The position numbers and the translations under genes were made by a program. Source: Adineta ricciae (Eukaryota; Rotifera; Eurotatoria; Adinetida; Adinetidae). Taken from it: DNA of 64,000 bases. Positions 45,091 to 57,147 of the stretch are shown in pieces; within the stretch, counting starts at the first letter, position 1; each line of letters starts with the position of its first letter. The notes below the pieces were generated by a model, which saw only the letters and a program-made list of their open reading frames with translations, searched no databases and was not told the origin of the DNA. Where the stretch lies: NCBI GenBank assembly GCA_905250025.1, contig CAJNOJ010000260.1:78188-142187 (forward strand), given 5' to 3'.

Positions 45091-45478
45091 TACATTCGAC
45101 TGATCACGTCTGAACAGAGAATGACGAAATATATAGCTGTCCAATTCATTAGTCACGCATTCCTATTAGCACCGATAATATGTAGGAGTGTGCCTAGAAG
45201 AAAAAGAATAAACCGGCATAAAAGTGCGTTTGAATAACCTTTTGAACTATCTAGTCATTGTCTAGCATAAAATGAGGATATGGGTCAGACAGCCAATTAC
45301 CATGACGTATTCTCATGCTTTTGACGACTGCTCTGTTTAGTTTCGTGTTCATACCTTGAACATTCTTTCGAAAGCCTCATCACTCTGAGATATAAAAACA
45401 TGTCAATTTATTTCGAGATTAGTTGAAAATAATGTATAGTTTCCAGATTAGATAGTTTTCAAGAATAAAAAAAATGAG
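45091..45478. other. Intergenic region
   Basis: Equivalent of 17105-17509 with small deletions. No gene is seen. Confidence 0.55.
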
Positions 45479-46243
45479 TTAACTTCTTGTGCAACTGTAA
45501 ATAGGAACATATTGTCCCTCTGTGCAGTTCATCACTTTCGCTTGTACACACGAATTACAGTCGTAGAGTCGTGTTACATTTGAACATGCTCCACCGTTAC
45601 AACTACTGCATGAAGTATAACGTAAGTCAGGTGCATAGGTTCCTGCTGGACACGGCTTAGGACATAATTTTGGATCTTGGCACATGTATCCCGGAGGACA
45701 AGGGTAACAGCGAGTGGAATTCAAATACGTTGTATAATAACCAGTTGAGCAAGTTGAACAAACAGTTTGACCAACGTTAGAGTAAGTTCCGATTGGACAT
45801 GGAATCGGTACTTGGTCCACTTGAGGGCATTGATATCCTGCAGGGCATAGTAAACATGCCGATCCGCCGCGAACAGATGAATAGTATCCAAGTGAGCATT
45901 TACTACATACTGTAGCACCTCCATCTGACACTTCTCCACGATTACATCGAATAGGTTCTTGATCTCGTCGCGGACAGAAATATCCTTTAGGGCACTTTTT
46001 ACATTCTTCCGATCCACCATAAGATGAATAATATCCTTGAGAACAAACGGAACATACTGTCGATTTCCAATCGGATGCAATTTCGCCAGCAGGACAGATG
46101 TATTGATTAACACCATTCGGGCAGTAGTAACCAGGTGAACAAGGATAGCATTTGCCTTGATATTGATAATAACCACTGCTACAACTTTGCGCTGATACCA
46201 ATCCACAAACTAAGGGGAATACGGTAATAATGAAAGAATTCAT
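45479..46243 (-). CDS. Secreted Cys-rich ephrin-receptor-like protein, second copy
   Basis: 254 residues starting MNSFIITVFPLVCGLVSA, a signal peptide, then the same series of Cys modules. All cysteines line up with block B; changes are few and mostly at variable loop positions (for example GEVSDGGATVCSKC against GEVSGEGATACSKC). Confidence 0.82.
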   Translation of the reverse strand: MNSFIITVFPLVCGLVSAQSCSSGYYQYQGKCYPCSPGYYCPNGVNQYICPAGEIASDWKSTVCSVCSQGYYSSYGGSEECKKCPKGYFCPRRDQEPIRCNRGEVSDGGATVCSKCSLGYYSSVRGGSACLLCPAGYQCPQVDQVPIPCPIGTYSNVGQTVCSTCSTGYYTTYLNSTRCYPCPPGYMCQDPKLCPKPCPAGTYAPDLRYTSCSSCNGGACSNVTRLYDCNSCVQAKVMNCTEGQYVPIYSCTRS

Positions 46244-47330
46244 TTGGAAATCCTATTTGAAAAGTAAGGTAATGTATGAGCTGACAAACATATTTATACG
46301 AAGAATATCGTCATAGAAACAGTTTTGTGTATTCAAGGAAGAAATTCCGCGTTGGAAAAAGTCTTTTTCCGTCTTCAGTTTCAACACATTGGTATTCACG
46401 CCGTTGGTATTCAATTCATGGTTGGAAACGATGCATTTTTTTGCCAATTAATATGAAAGGAAACATACGTGAAATTATTTTTATGAACACCATGCAAGTG
46501 TATAGTTGTGTGTCATAGGCATCAGTTGGGATTTTCCCTAAATGTCATTTCCATATGCAATTCGTATTTTTCATATTATTTTCTTGACTAATCATAGAGG
46601 AAACTAATTTCTCACAAGAAGCCATAGGTGGTACCTTTTGAATTATTAGTAGAATAAGATCTCAAATATTACATAACCTCATGTCATATGCTCTTCTTCA
46701 TCAATAAAATTTCTCCACGAGAAAACTTAGCTCAATGAGGTAAACTACGCAACTTCTGAAACTATATATTGATCAAATGTTTGCTATCTGTAACACTATG
46801 TTTAGATAATTTAAATAAGTGTTCTATGTTACAAGAATATGGTCAATAATAGTGTTGTAGGCGATAGGATATGAAATTAAGTAACGCCTAACATTCTTCT
46901 TCACACTCACACTCTTGAAGATGAAGATTCAAATAAATAACAAGAATGAATGCCTTGCTTTATTAAGTTTACATTTCCGTGTCTATAAAAACAAAAAATT
47001 GTGTTATTGGACTATGATATTAATCTCCCGGATTACGACTGTTCTTAGTTCTTTCTAGTACGAGAAGAAGGACAATAAAGGTAAATGGCTTTACTTTTTC
47101 ACATATAAAAAACCTAATGAGTGTCGACTTGAGCAAAGCACATGGTATATACAGGTATTCGCTCGTGTCTAAACCAGCTACGTCATCCGTCAAACTTTGA
47201 CTATATTCAGAGCTTCATAGAAGACTAATCATACAACATTGATAAAACTAATGCTGACTCAATCGAGTGGGTGGATTCGAACGAAACATGAGCATTAGAC
47301 TATATCAATAATCTAGAAGAGAAAAATCGA
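46244..47330. other. Divergent intergenic region
   Basis: Equivalent of 18275-19260, but with several insertions and deletions. No gene is seen. Confidence 0.55.
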
Positions 47331-47370
47331 TTATATATATATATGATTTGCTTTTCGCCGGCGAGGCGAA
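47331..47370 (+). promoter_or_regulatory. TATA-like stretch and leader hairpin, second copy
   Basis: A TA run at 47331-47344 and stem TTCGCC-GGCGA-GGCGAA at 47354-47370. The stem is unchanged from block B while the loop differs by one base. Confidence 0.45.
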
Positions 47371-47395
47371 GGCCGACATTATTGTTTGTGTTTGA

Positions 47396-48778
47396 ATGTC
47401 GATATTATATAATTCACAAAAATATACTACAAGTGTTGAAGAAAAGAAACTTCAAAGTATTTATGAAACATATGGTCAATTTCAGAAGCTTATCATACTG
47501 TTAAATATTTGTGCGCTTGCTGTTTTCTCGGTCTTTGATGAGCTTGTTTATCTTCCGGCATTACCGGAAATCATCAAAGATTTCAGTACAACAGAAACAA
47601 TGGGATTGCTAACGATCAGTATGTATTTGTTTGGATTAGCACTCTCCAGTCTGCTCTGGGGAACATTATCAGACTACTACGGACGAAAACCAATAATGAC
47701 GTTTGCATTTGTTTGTCTTATTTTTTCTGGCCTTGGATGTTATTTATCACCAAATATCTATGTGTTTATAATTTTTCGTGCGTTACAAGGATGTTTAGTA
47801 TCTGCATCAGTAGTTGTAGCACAAGGAACCATAGCTGATGTATATGATCAAAATCATCGTGGTGAAATTTATGGAATATTCTATGGATGTAGTTCTTTGT
47901 CCGGACTGACTGGGCCCGTGTTTGGTGGTGAAATATCTCAAAGATATGGTTGGAAATCTACGTTTATATTTATTACCATAGTAGTGACAGTTCTGCTTAT
48001 AATTTACGTATTATCAGTACCAGAAACACACCAATACATGGTAACACGTAAATATCTTGACGAAAAAGCCATAAAATTACTCGAGTACGATCAATCACAG
48101 GAACCAAAATTAATCAATCCATGTTTGCCATTATGTTATTTGGATCATTGTTCAATTTTGCCTTACCTTCTACCGCTTGTTGCTGGAATGTTAGCATTTA
48201 AGTGCTGTGGTGTAATACTAACAACCGCAATGTCTTTACCGCCATATTCGTTGTCTGAAAGCACAGTTGGTATGTTATACATTCCTCTGGGAATATCCTA
48301 TCTATTAGGTAGTGTAGTTGGAGGAGAATTGACAGACTATGTAGCACGAAGACCGTTTCGAATCTCGAAGATTGTTGAAGGACGAATGATACCAGGGCTC
48401 TTGCTTTCTCTGATAACTATTGTTGGTCTACTGCTTTTTGGGTGGACCATTGCAAAAGTTCCACATGCAATTGTACCTTTAACTGGACAAGTTCTTGCTG
48501 TCTTTGGTGGATCGACAACTCGACCGGGAATTCTTTCGTATCTTACAAGCAAATATCAGGAAAATTCAGGCAGTATTAGTTCATTAGCGTATTCTTTTCA
48601 ATATTTGGTTGCGTCAATCGTTGTTTCATTCATTGTTCCAATGATCGAAATAATACACAGTGGTCCGTTTTTCACGATCTTAGCTATTGTCAGTTTATCA
48701 ACAACGATTGTTGCATTTGTATCCATCTATCAAAAGTTTCGTTCAGATCAAAATTCTGAAATGCAATCGCTCTTATAA
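47396..48778 (+). CDS. MFS drug:H+ antiporter-type transporter, second copy
   Basis: 460 residues, intronless, same start and stop as block B. The MFS signature is GTLSDYYGRKP here. Substitutions are conservative and concentrated in hydrophobic helices and in the central loop (KAIKLLEYDQ against KGVKLLECDQ). Both versions appear functional. Confidence 0.82.
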   Translation: MSILYNSQKYTTSVEEKKLQSIYETYGQFQKLIILLNICALAVFSVFDELVYLPALPEIIKDFSTTETMGLLTISMYLFGLALSSLLWGTLSDYYGRKPIMTFAFVCLIFSGLGCYLSPNIYVFIIFRALQGCLVSASVVVAQGTIADVYDQNHRGEIYGIFYGCSSLSGLTGPVFGGEISQRYGWKSTFIFITIVVTVLLIIYVLSVPETHQYMVTRKYLDEKAIKLLEYDQSQEPKLINPCLPLCYLDHCSILPYLLPLVAGMLAFKCCGVILTTAMSLPPYSLSESTVGMLYIPLGISYLLGSVVGGELTDYVARRPFRISKIVEGRMIPGLLLSLITIVGLLLFGWTIAKVPHAIVPLTGQVLAVFGGSTTRPGILSYLTSKYQENSGSISSLAYSFQYLVASIVVSFIVPMIEIIHSGPFFTILAIVSLSTTIVAFVSIYQKFRSDQNSEMQSLL

Positions 48779-49511
48779 TGCTGTTTATCCAGTATCTTTT
48801 TTGTTCGTTAATAATAGCATACATATGAAATAAACAAAATAATTGTATGCGCATTCACGACGCACGTGTAAAAGGAGAGAAAGTGTGCAAGGACATCGAG
48901 TGAAGCAACAAGGAGAAAAGTTTCATGACTTAAGTTCGGATCAACGTACAATTTTGTCTCTATAAAAGTTCAACGAACGACAGCTAGATGCAGATTTCGG
49001 CAAAGAAAGACTTTTATGCCATCGCAACTTTTATAAACCATAAACGTATAGGAACAAGGCAAGTGTTTGTATCGATGTAGAAATAATGTGACATGTTCTC
49101 AAGGACAATGCTTAAACACGTTTTGAGGATTATTAGTCATTCGAAATGAATTACGAGGTTCACAATCGGCACATGTGTGATTTTCAAGTTGATAATTAGA
49201 CATTGTACTATTCGTGAGGTTGTTTATAGTTGAGAAGTTAACAGTTCGCAATCATTGGAAAACATCAATGACATTATTTTATTGCTACTCTTTCAAGAAA
49301 TTAAAAAAATAACATTCTATCATGTACAGTAACAAATAATGTCATCTTGAAGTCAGCATTCACCATCATGATGAAAATAGGAGGATTTGGATAATAGAAT
49401 AGAAATGAGAGTCATCTGCGTATTGGACTTGCGAACAAATGCATACGTGGCTAGAAACAGAGTTTTATATAGAAAAAAAAACCTTTGACTTAACGTACCG
49501 AAAATAAAAAA
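48779..49511. other. Intergenic region between convergent genes
   Basis: Equivalent of 20710-21443. No gene is seen. Confidence 0.55.
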
Positions 49512-50797
49512 TCAGGATTTGTTTTCGATCTTGGTTTCGTGTTCACGAGTATCTTGCAAACCTGACAAAGCGCCAGTGCTAATTTTGTAGAGAAATTGTA
49601 GAAGAAACTGAAAAACATAAAAAGCAGTCGTAAGGGTCAGTTTCTTTTACTTATACAGAAATGCATACCAGGACCCAATAGACATTTAGAACAAGTAATA
49701 TCCACAACTGTACGTTAAAAAAACCGTATAAATTACAGTCTTTATCGTGAGTTCGATAAGGAAAAACAACTCCGGTTGAATACAAAACTTTCAACGGATA
49801 CAAATAAAGACGAAACACAAACCTATATAGAACATCAAGAAAATAAACCTGAATGAACTCCTAATAATCATTATACCAGCTTAGCGTGAATATAACAAAA
49901 CTACTATTGGCAGCATTTTCATATCGAGGATATTTTTGACCACCTTGTCGAACACTCATATAATGTAAAAGTTTTGTAAGTTCGAGCAAAACATCGCTGA
50001 TGTCGTGTACAAAGAGAACAATTAGGCCAACTTTATGATATCTGTTCGATTGAAAAAAAAAGGAAGTTTGAATGAAAAAAGAAACGCAAATTCGTGCTTT
50101 GTTCTTACCGAATGGCATACGATACGAGAATGAGTGTCATGGTCAATATATGATGAACGAATATGGCATAGAAGTCTTTACGTTTAGCTTCTTTATAGAA
50201 TATGGCATAAAGAGAATGTAAAGCGTAGGCACATCGACCGAAATACATTAGTTTGATATCAAAGGGAACTTTCATACCCGAAGACCAGTCTAAAATTTGA
50301 AAAAATGAGTCGAGAAAATCAAGAAAGAAATGTTCATTTACCATCCCAGATGAGATAAGGTTCTTGGTAGTAATTATAACGATAATAGAGTAAATAGGTA
50401 CAGTAGAACCATGCACATGCACTCATAAGAAATTTCCACGCTGTTTCAGGGAACTTTTGGTTGTTTTCGGTAGTTAAATTCAAATAGTTCGCCAAAGGCT
50501 AAAGGTCAAAAAGTTCCTGCTTGGCATTTTAGGTGTACTCTAGTAGCAACAAACTTTGAGTGTAGTTCGTTCAAATACGGAACGAATGAGTGTAAGAAAG
50601 ATTGCAGTATAAACTATATAAGTGATATCTTGAAGAGGAAAGTAATAGTGTTGAGTGAATTCGTCAATAAACGAATCTGGAAAGACGTAACCACGCCATG
50701 CGTCTGGACCGTAGTACCATTTCATTGTGTGCCACATATCTGTTGCAAGATCAGTGTAGGACGGTGACATTGAATAGTTATTCCGTGTAGAAGTCAT
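49512..50797 (-). CDS. Ceramide synthase, second copy
   Basis: Exons 50555-50797, 50342-50498, 50109-50289, 49877-50041, 49669-49822 and 49512-49607, each the same length as in block B (331 residues). The Lag1p motif HHILTMTLILVSYAIRYHKV then HDISDVLLELTK is identical. Several frames in this stretch look broken only because of the short introns; the spliced product is continuous. Confidence 0.88.
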
Positions 50798-51138
50798 AAT
50801 TGATAATTAGGAATTGTACCTCGTATGTTAAAGTCTTCAATACGAAATGATATCGAAACTGAAAGTGCATGCAACAATAGAATGAAGATACTTTTATCAA
50901 AGATCGAACAGAGTCCACACACCCACAGTATGGTATGATAACGTGCAAGTTAAAGAGATTAGAATGAAAGAATATATATACAAACTAAATGACTTTATCT
51001 GTTTCTCTCAACATTGCTTTTGTCGTTTCTTATAAATATTGTATCTACCACAGATCATCAAACAAATAAAAGAAAAGTATTCAAAAACTACACACGATAT
51101 ACTGATCTTTGCCTGCGCGCTCAACATTTCAAAACAAG
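50798..51138. other. Short intergenic region
   Basis: Equivalent of 22732-23071; nothing else is seen. Confidence 0.5.
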
Positions 51139-54100
51139 TTATTTTCTTGCATGTTTTACATGTTCTCTGTAAGCAAAAAGATCAGGATGATGCTCGGGTA
51201 AGACTCGTTGAGCAATATCTAAGGCATGTTTATAGAATTTGGCTGCTTTTGAACGATTATTCATCGCCATGTACACTGAACCAAGATTATTAAATGATTG
51301 AGCTAGATCGGAATGTTTTGGATGAAGAATTTTCTGCCGAATATCCAATGCTTGCTGATAATATTGAAGTGCCTGAGGGTAATTTTTCATTGCCAGATAA
51401 ATCCCACCGAGATTGTTATAGGACACAGTTAGATCCGGATGATTCGGCGGAAGGCTTTCTTTGGAAATTTCTAAATCTTTTTCGTAGTACGAAAGCGCTT
51501 TAGCATGTTCACCCATATTTTTATAAGTAACACCAAGATTATTGTATGTACTCGCCAGATAAGGATGATTGGCTGGCACAATCGATTGCAAGATTTTCAG
51601 TGCTTTCTCATGATACAGAATTGCCGCTTTATATTGACGCATATTCGTTAGCGCAGTACCAAAACTTGTATATGAATTCGCTAAATCAACATGTGACAGC
51701 GGAAAACTAATCTCTCTTATTTTCATCGCTTGTTGATAATTCGAATATGCTTCGGAATATTTGCCCAGTTTACTATTCAACAAACCCATATTAGCATAAA
51801 GAGTTGCCAAATACGGATGATCCATCGGGAGAATTTTCTTGTAAATATCCGATGCTTTTTGGTAATTCAACCGTGCTTGAGGATATTTCCCAATTGCCAC
51901 ATGCACATTCGCAATATTAATATAAGAAGTGGCCAATTCAGCATGGTTGGAATCGAGATGGTTTTTAATAATTGTAATCACGTCTTTATAAAATGAGAGT
52001 GCTTTTGTATAATCTCCCATTTGATAATAAAGTCCAGCGATATCAGTATAGCAACTGGTCAGTTGTAAAGGCTTTTCCGAATAAAGCTTTCGGTGGAGTT
52101 CCACGTTTTTTTCTCCATATGTTAAAGCTTTTGAGTAATATCCGACTGTGGTCAACGCAGTGACGATTTTCTGATAATATTCCATTAAAGTTACGTTGTC
52201 TAGAGGTATGCGTTCGGCGAGGTCAATACTTTTCTCATACATGGGGATCAATAGCAGAGGTCTATCAGTACTATCATAAATTCGCGCTATGTTATCATAA
52301 GCGATGATCAGTATGAGATTGTCTACCGGAACAATCGTCATTTGTGTATCCAATGCTTCGTGGTAGCATTGCAATGCTTGAGAAAAATCTTTGAGATTTT
52401 CGTAAAATCTACCTAGTTGAAAGAAAAGCGTCACGATATGGGAGAGATTAGGACGAGGATCATTCTGTAGACTATCTAATGCTTTTTGATAATAACCGAA
52501 TGTTTTTGTATAATTGCGTTCTTTTTCGAAATGTGCAGCAACTTTCAGATACAGGTTCGGCAAATCGCATTGAGCTAATGAGGGGTTTCGTTCATAATTT
52601 TCGATCAGTTGTTCGCGAATTAACTCGGCCTTTTCGTATTCATTTAACTTTTCATATAGATATGCAAGAGTCTCGTATGAATTGATTAGGTTGTGATCAT
52701 CCGGTGAACAAGTTTTCAGCAGATATCGATGAATTTTCTCTTGATAAAGAAGTACATTTCTATCATCGTTGATCACTGAATAAATTTTGATGACAATATC
52801 GAGCATAGCCTTAAGATCATCTGGATCACCGGATTGTGTTACTTCAAGAATTTCTATTGCTTTTTGGTAATACTTCAGTGATCTATCGTACTCTTTTACA
52901 TCCATCAAGACTTTTGCCACACACTGGTAGGAAGATACAAGATCTGGATGATTGTCAGGAAGTTTTCTCTTTTGTAATTCGAGCGACTTCTCACAGTACA
53001 ACAGAGATTTCGACAGTTGGTTTGTGACAGTATATATAAAACCTAATCTACAATATGTAAGATCTAAATCGGGATGCGTTTGTGAAAGAATTTGTTCTTG
53101 AATAGGAACTAGTTTCTCGAAAAATGTGATCGCGTTTGCATAATCGCCTGTTTCTTGGTAAAGAGAACCAATGCAGTTGTAGACGTGACTTAAATCGGTT
53201 TCATCTGAAGGATTTACTTGTTCGTACAACCTCGTTGCGATATGCAAATTCACGAGCGCTTTTTTATATTCTTTCGTCTGGTATAGAATCCTTCCCACTG
53301 ATGCGTAATCACTGGCTATGTCGAGTTTATTTGACGGATGGGCCGTTCTGTCTAAATGGAGTATTTTTTCGTAATAAGGAAGTGCATTTGTAGGTTGATT
53401 GAGTTTATCGAATGTTCGAGCAATGTTTTTGTACGCACACACGTAATCAATACGATTTACCGGTCGTATTTCTTCTAGATGTTCTCGCGTTTTTTCGTAA
53501 TACACAAGTGCCTGTGTTAAATTGTTATTTTTCTCAAAAATTTTACTAATAGCATTGCAGGCAGTCACCTTATTCGTTCGTTCTTCGAACGAAATGCCTT
53601 GGTTTTGTTCGTAGGATGTTTCATAATAGAATAATGCTTCCGATTCATTGTTTAGACGCATATATAATCGTCCGAGCTGAAACAAACATTTGTTACAAAC
53701 CGAATGAGGAGATGAATCGTATTGCTGGGCAAGATGCAGTAGTCTTAGTTGGAATGCAATAGCTTCGGAATAGTTCTCCAACATTTCAGCATTGTAACTG
53801 ATGCATTCGTAACAGATAAAAATACTTTCATGATTAAGGGAAGTGAGTTGCTGTAAAATGTTGAGTTCATTCATATGAGAAGAAAACGCTTCGATGTACG
53901 CATGAATATCTCGGTAGATTAAACCGATTTTGTGATACACATCTGCGAGATTAGTATCGATAGAGCTTTTTGATAGAATACTAATTGCCTTTCGATAAAA
54001 TTCAATGGCTTCGGTATAATTTTGCTCATCATTTCGAATCGATCCTAACTGTTGGTAAAGAGTCGCTTTCTCGTCGTCATTATTAATGTGTTCTAACATA

Positions 54101-55167
54101 GCCTCAAAGGCTTCCTGTCCTCTGTCTGTTTGAATAAGTTCTGCGATTAACCGACTTCGGTTCTTTTCCTCAGAAAGCTTCGCATCTAGTGCTTCGACCG
54201 AATCCAAATTGACTTGCCATAGTCGAGCACTGTTTTCAAATCGTTTGTATTTTTCTATGCGGAGTGACGGGAACAAAGAAAATAGAATTCCAACATAACT
54301 CTTGTTTTGGTTATGTTGCTGACCGAAGTCAAGTGATGTCGGGCAATCTGGATTTGTTAAAAGGAAAGTTTGAAATACTATCCAACCGTTTTTTGCTGCT
54401 TTCAATTGTTCGAACTTTTTCTGCGATAAAATGTGTCTGAAACAGGCCGTCGAGGCTGATGAATGTTGATGATCTTGGTTACATTGTTTTGAATAAATAT
54501 GGGAAATGTTGCTGTCCAGATCGTGAATGAAACAGGCAAGTTTTATAAGCATATCGATGTCCATCGAGTATAGAGCTTTGCGGAGGAATGAAGTATGAAG
54601 CTGATGAGAGATAAAGCGCGAAATCGGCGATTGGGAAAGATATTTTTCATTGTTCATTTGAGCTTCGTATTGATTCAGATATTCTTCCATCTGTTTTCGA
54701 TCATCATCAATTAATAACAACATATTTTTGAATAATTGGTAGAATTTTCTGAATTCATCGTCACTATTTGCGGTGAAAAAATGCACTGATACTAGATTTG
54801 CGACCCATTCTTTGTCATTTGTACTCAGCGTCTCATAAAGTGACGAAGTATCGGTGCAAATAATCTTGACTCTCGAATATTGTTCTCGCACATCGCTGTA
54901 GTTTCCTTTTTCCTTCGATAATATATAAACTTCGTGTACCTGTTGAAGGTCACGAGTCTCAGGAAGGATTGTTTCAGCCATTGTGTCTGACGGGCTGGGT
55001 ACAATTCGATCCATTGGATTTTTCTGAATGAATTCAATATAAGAACCGACATCTGTGAAGGTTTTGGCAGTTTGAACTGTGTTTCGAAATTTGTCACGTG
55101 CATTTTCGTCGACAATTTCATCAAGTCCAACGAGAACAAAACCACGTTCCATCGCGCTCACCTTCAA
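51139..55167 (-). CDS. Giant TPR protein with alpha/beta domain and degenerate ART, second copy
   Basis: 1342 residues, same length as 23072-27100. The alpha/beta head is kept (GFVLVGLDE, DVGSYIEFI, KVKIICTD). The ART remnant is further degraded: the Arg segment is ACFRHILS, STS is LTN and the ExE position reads YVG before ILFS. Substitutions are dense in the head and ART remnant, whereas the last eight or so TPRs are almost identical to block B. This suggests the TPR end is under the strongest constraint, or that gene conversion acts there. Confidence 0.85.
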   Translation of the reverse strand: MKVSAMERGFVLVGLDEIVDENARDKFRNTVQTAKTFTDVGSYIEFIQKNPMDRIVPSPSDTMAETILPETRDLQQVHEVYILSKEKGNYSDVREQYSRVKIICTDTSSLYETLSTNDKEWVANLVSVHFFTANSDDEFRKFYQLFKNMLLLIDDDRKQMEEYLNQYEAQMNNEKYLSQSPISRFISHQLHTSFLRKALYSMDIDMLIKLACFIHDLDSNISHIYSKQCNQDHQHSSASTACFRHILSQKKFEQLKAAKNGWIVFQTFLLTNPDCPTSLDFGQQHNQNKSYVGILFSLFPSLRIEKYKRFENSARLWQVNLDSVEALDAKLSEEKNRSRLIAELIQTDRGQEAFEAMLEHINNDDEKATLYQQLGSIRNDEQNYTEAIEFYRKAISILSKSSIDTNLADVYHKIGLIYRDIHAYIEAFSSHMNELNILQQLTSLNHESIFICYECISYNAEMLENYSEAIAFQLRLLHLAQQYDSSPHSVCNKCLFQLGRLYMRLNNESEALFYYETSYEQNQGISFEERTNKVTACNAISKIFEKNNNLTQALVYYEKTREHLEEIRPVNRIDYVCAYKNIARTFDKLNQPTNALPYYEKILHLDRTAHPSNKLDIASDYASVGRILYQTKEYKKALVNLHIATRLYEQVNPSDETDLSHVYNCIGSLYQETGDYANAITFFEKLVPIQEQILSQTHPDLDLTYCRLGFIYTVTNQLSKSLLYCEKSLELQKRKLPDNHPDLVSSYQCVAKVLMDVKEYDRSLKYYQKAIEILEVTQSGDPDDLKAMLDIVIKIYSVINDDRNVLLYQEKIHRYLLKTCSPDDHNLINSYETLAYLYEKLNEYEKAELIREQLIENYERNPSLAQCDLPNLYLKVAAHFEKERNYTKTFGYYQKALDSLQNDPRPNLSHIVTLFFQLGRFYENLKDFSQALQCYHEALDTQMTIVPVDNLILIIAYDNIARIYDSTDRPLLLIPMYEKSIDLAERIPLDNVTLMEYYQKIVTALTTVGYYSKALTYGEKNVELHRKLYSEKPLQLTSCYTDIAGLYYQMGDYTKALSFYKDVITIIKNHLDSNHAELATSYINIANVHVAIGKYPQARLNYQKASDIYKKILPMDHPYLATLYANMGLLNSKLGKYSEAYSNYQQAMKIREISFPLSHVDLANSYTSFGTALTNMRQYKAAILYHEKALKILQSIVPANHPYLASTYNNLGVTYKNMGEHAKALSYYEKDLEISKESLPPNHPDLTVSYNNLGGIYLAMKNYPQALQYYQQALDIRQKILHPKHSDLAQSFNNLGSVYMAMNNRSKAAKFYKHALDIAQRVLPEHHPDLFAYREHVKHARK

Positions 55168-55875
55168 TAGTATGAATGTTTCTGCATTTGTTTATATCTA
55201 GTTACACTTCGTTAATTCTCCCTCTTTTATATTCATCCACGTGCTCACTTTCAATATCATCAATAGAAACGAAATAATAAACACGCATCTTAATGTTTTC
55301 GGACTACATTTCATCAGAGAAAAGTATCTATTGTATTGGTGAAAACACTTGTACGTGCCGTGATTCCTACATAATATTAGGAATCGACATAGATCGAGGT
55401 GAGTGCTTATTGGCATGCTGTAGACAGTGACAGACACATTATCAAATGTCCTTGCCGATAATTGATCTGGTAATCTTAGACATCTACTCACACCCACACC
55501 CATCATAGATTGAATAAAAGAGAACCAAGCAATTCTACATCCGTATAATGAGAAGGCAACATTCTTAAGCAATGTCAAGACTACACAACGGAAAAGACGT
55601 ATATAATGGATGAAGATATATGAAAGTTTTCCAACATAATCTCCCTACTTTTTTGTTATTCAAAATATACTCTCGTTGTATAGCGACATTCTTCGGTGTT
55701 TTAACACTTTGTTTTCTTCCATATATATATATTATAGAGGTATAAAAAATTCCTATTGGTAGATCGACGACGTACACACGGATCATTAGCGAACAGAATA
55801 ATATTGCATCGCGCTCTGCCTTCACAATTCAGAATTGAAATCTACTTTGACGCAAATATAAATAGATCTTTCAAA
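55168..55875. other. Intergenic region with telomere-like tract
   Basis: A run ACTCACACCCACACCCATCA at 55484-55503 (minus strand TGGGTGTGGGTGTGAG) marks the point where the sequence departs from block B. About 140 bp of unrelated DNA follow before collinearity resumes near 55645. Confidence 0.55.
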
Positions 55876-56858
55876 ATGCAGCAAGCAAAGCGGCGCCGAA
55901 TTGAAAATAATTCAAAAGAGATCCGAAGTAAGTCGTACTGTTCTATTCTTTGTAAGTCTAGCAATTTTCTTAATTAATAGCAGTACCAACACGTTTCGAT
56001 GATCTTTCAAATGAAATCATCTGCGAAGTATTTGAGTATCTCGATGCTTACGATGTTTACACATCTTTTCTTAATCTCAACATTCGATTTCAAAATCTTG
56101 TTTTGCATTCCAATTTTCCTCTCCGAATCGACATGTTTCTGGTATCAAATCGATCATTCCATCGTTATTATACGCGATTTCTTCTCCGACGCCTCCACCG
56201 AATTCATTCACTTTGTCTATTAAATTCTTTCCCTATGGCTCTTATAATTCTCCTATTACAGAATACTTCAAAATTCACTCGATTACGCTACCTTCTCCTC
56301 GATCAAATCGAACTGGTCTACCTTGAAAATCTTCTCCTTGCATTAACAACAATTTCTTCTCTCTCTTCATTGAATATTATCTACAATGGTTCCGAGTCTG
56401 GTAAATCTAATATATACGATTTAATATTCCGCTTACCTATGTTAAAATATTGCAAAATGACATTCAAAACTGGTTTCGACGCGAACCTTCCACCTGCAGA
56501 CAACAACTCATTCAGTCCAATAAAATACCTTTATTTGAAAGGAGAATGTAAACTCAACATCCTTTCATCTATTTTATCATATACTTCTCAACTCCGTTAT
56601 TTATCTGTGGACACGTTGGATGCAGATGCTAGCGATCCATCTGAAATTCTCTCGGTTGCATCGAACTATCTATTACGCGCATCGATTTCTCTCGGAAAAA
56701 TTCAACCTGAGCAACTTCTGTCCTTCATGTCACGACATTTTACACATCTAAACATGTTACAGTTATCGAAAAGTGCGAATAACTTGGATGTTTACCAATG
56801 GAAGGCGTTGATTTTCTCTCATACTCCACATTTACGTATAGTTATTTCACACCATTAA
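55876..56858 (+). CDS. F-box protein, second copy (309 aa)
   Basis: Exons 55876-55927 and 55981-56858 with a 53-bp intron lacking the transposable element found in block B. The F-box reads FDDLSNEIICEVFEYLDAYD. One Asn codon of block B (SNNYLL) is absent. Otherwise the protein is collinear to the stop (IVISHH against IVISCN). Confidence 0.8.
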
Positions 56859-57147
56859 ACTAATTTCTACCAGTATCTGTTACCATATCATACTAAATTT
56901 ATAAGTAAATTTCAATTTTTTAATGACCAGCCTATCTGAAACGTCTTCTTTCATTATATGGTCGTCGTTGTAGATGAATCATACACCTACGCCCTCATCC
57001 ATCTTGTCCGAAAACAAGTGATTATCGAGTATTCAACTAACAAAGACTATTTAATGGAATTTTTAATTCAGGATCCATCACGCTGAACAAACAAACAAAC
57101 AATATTTATACAATTCAATAAAATACGCTTCGCCCTCGCTCCACAAT
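56859..57147. other. Intergenic region
   Basis: Convergent 3' flanks; nothing else is seen. Confidence 0.5.
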
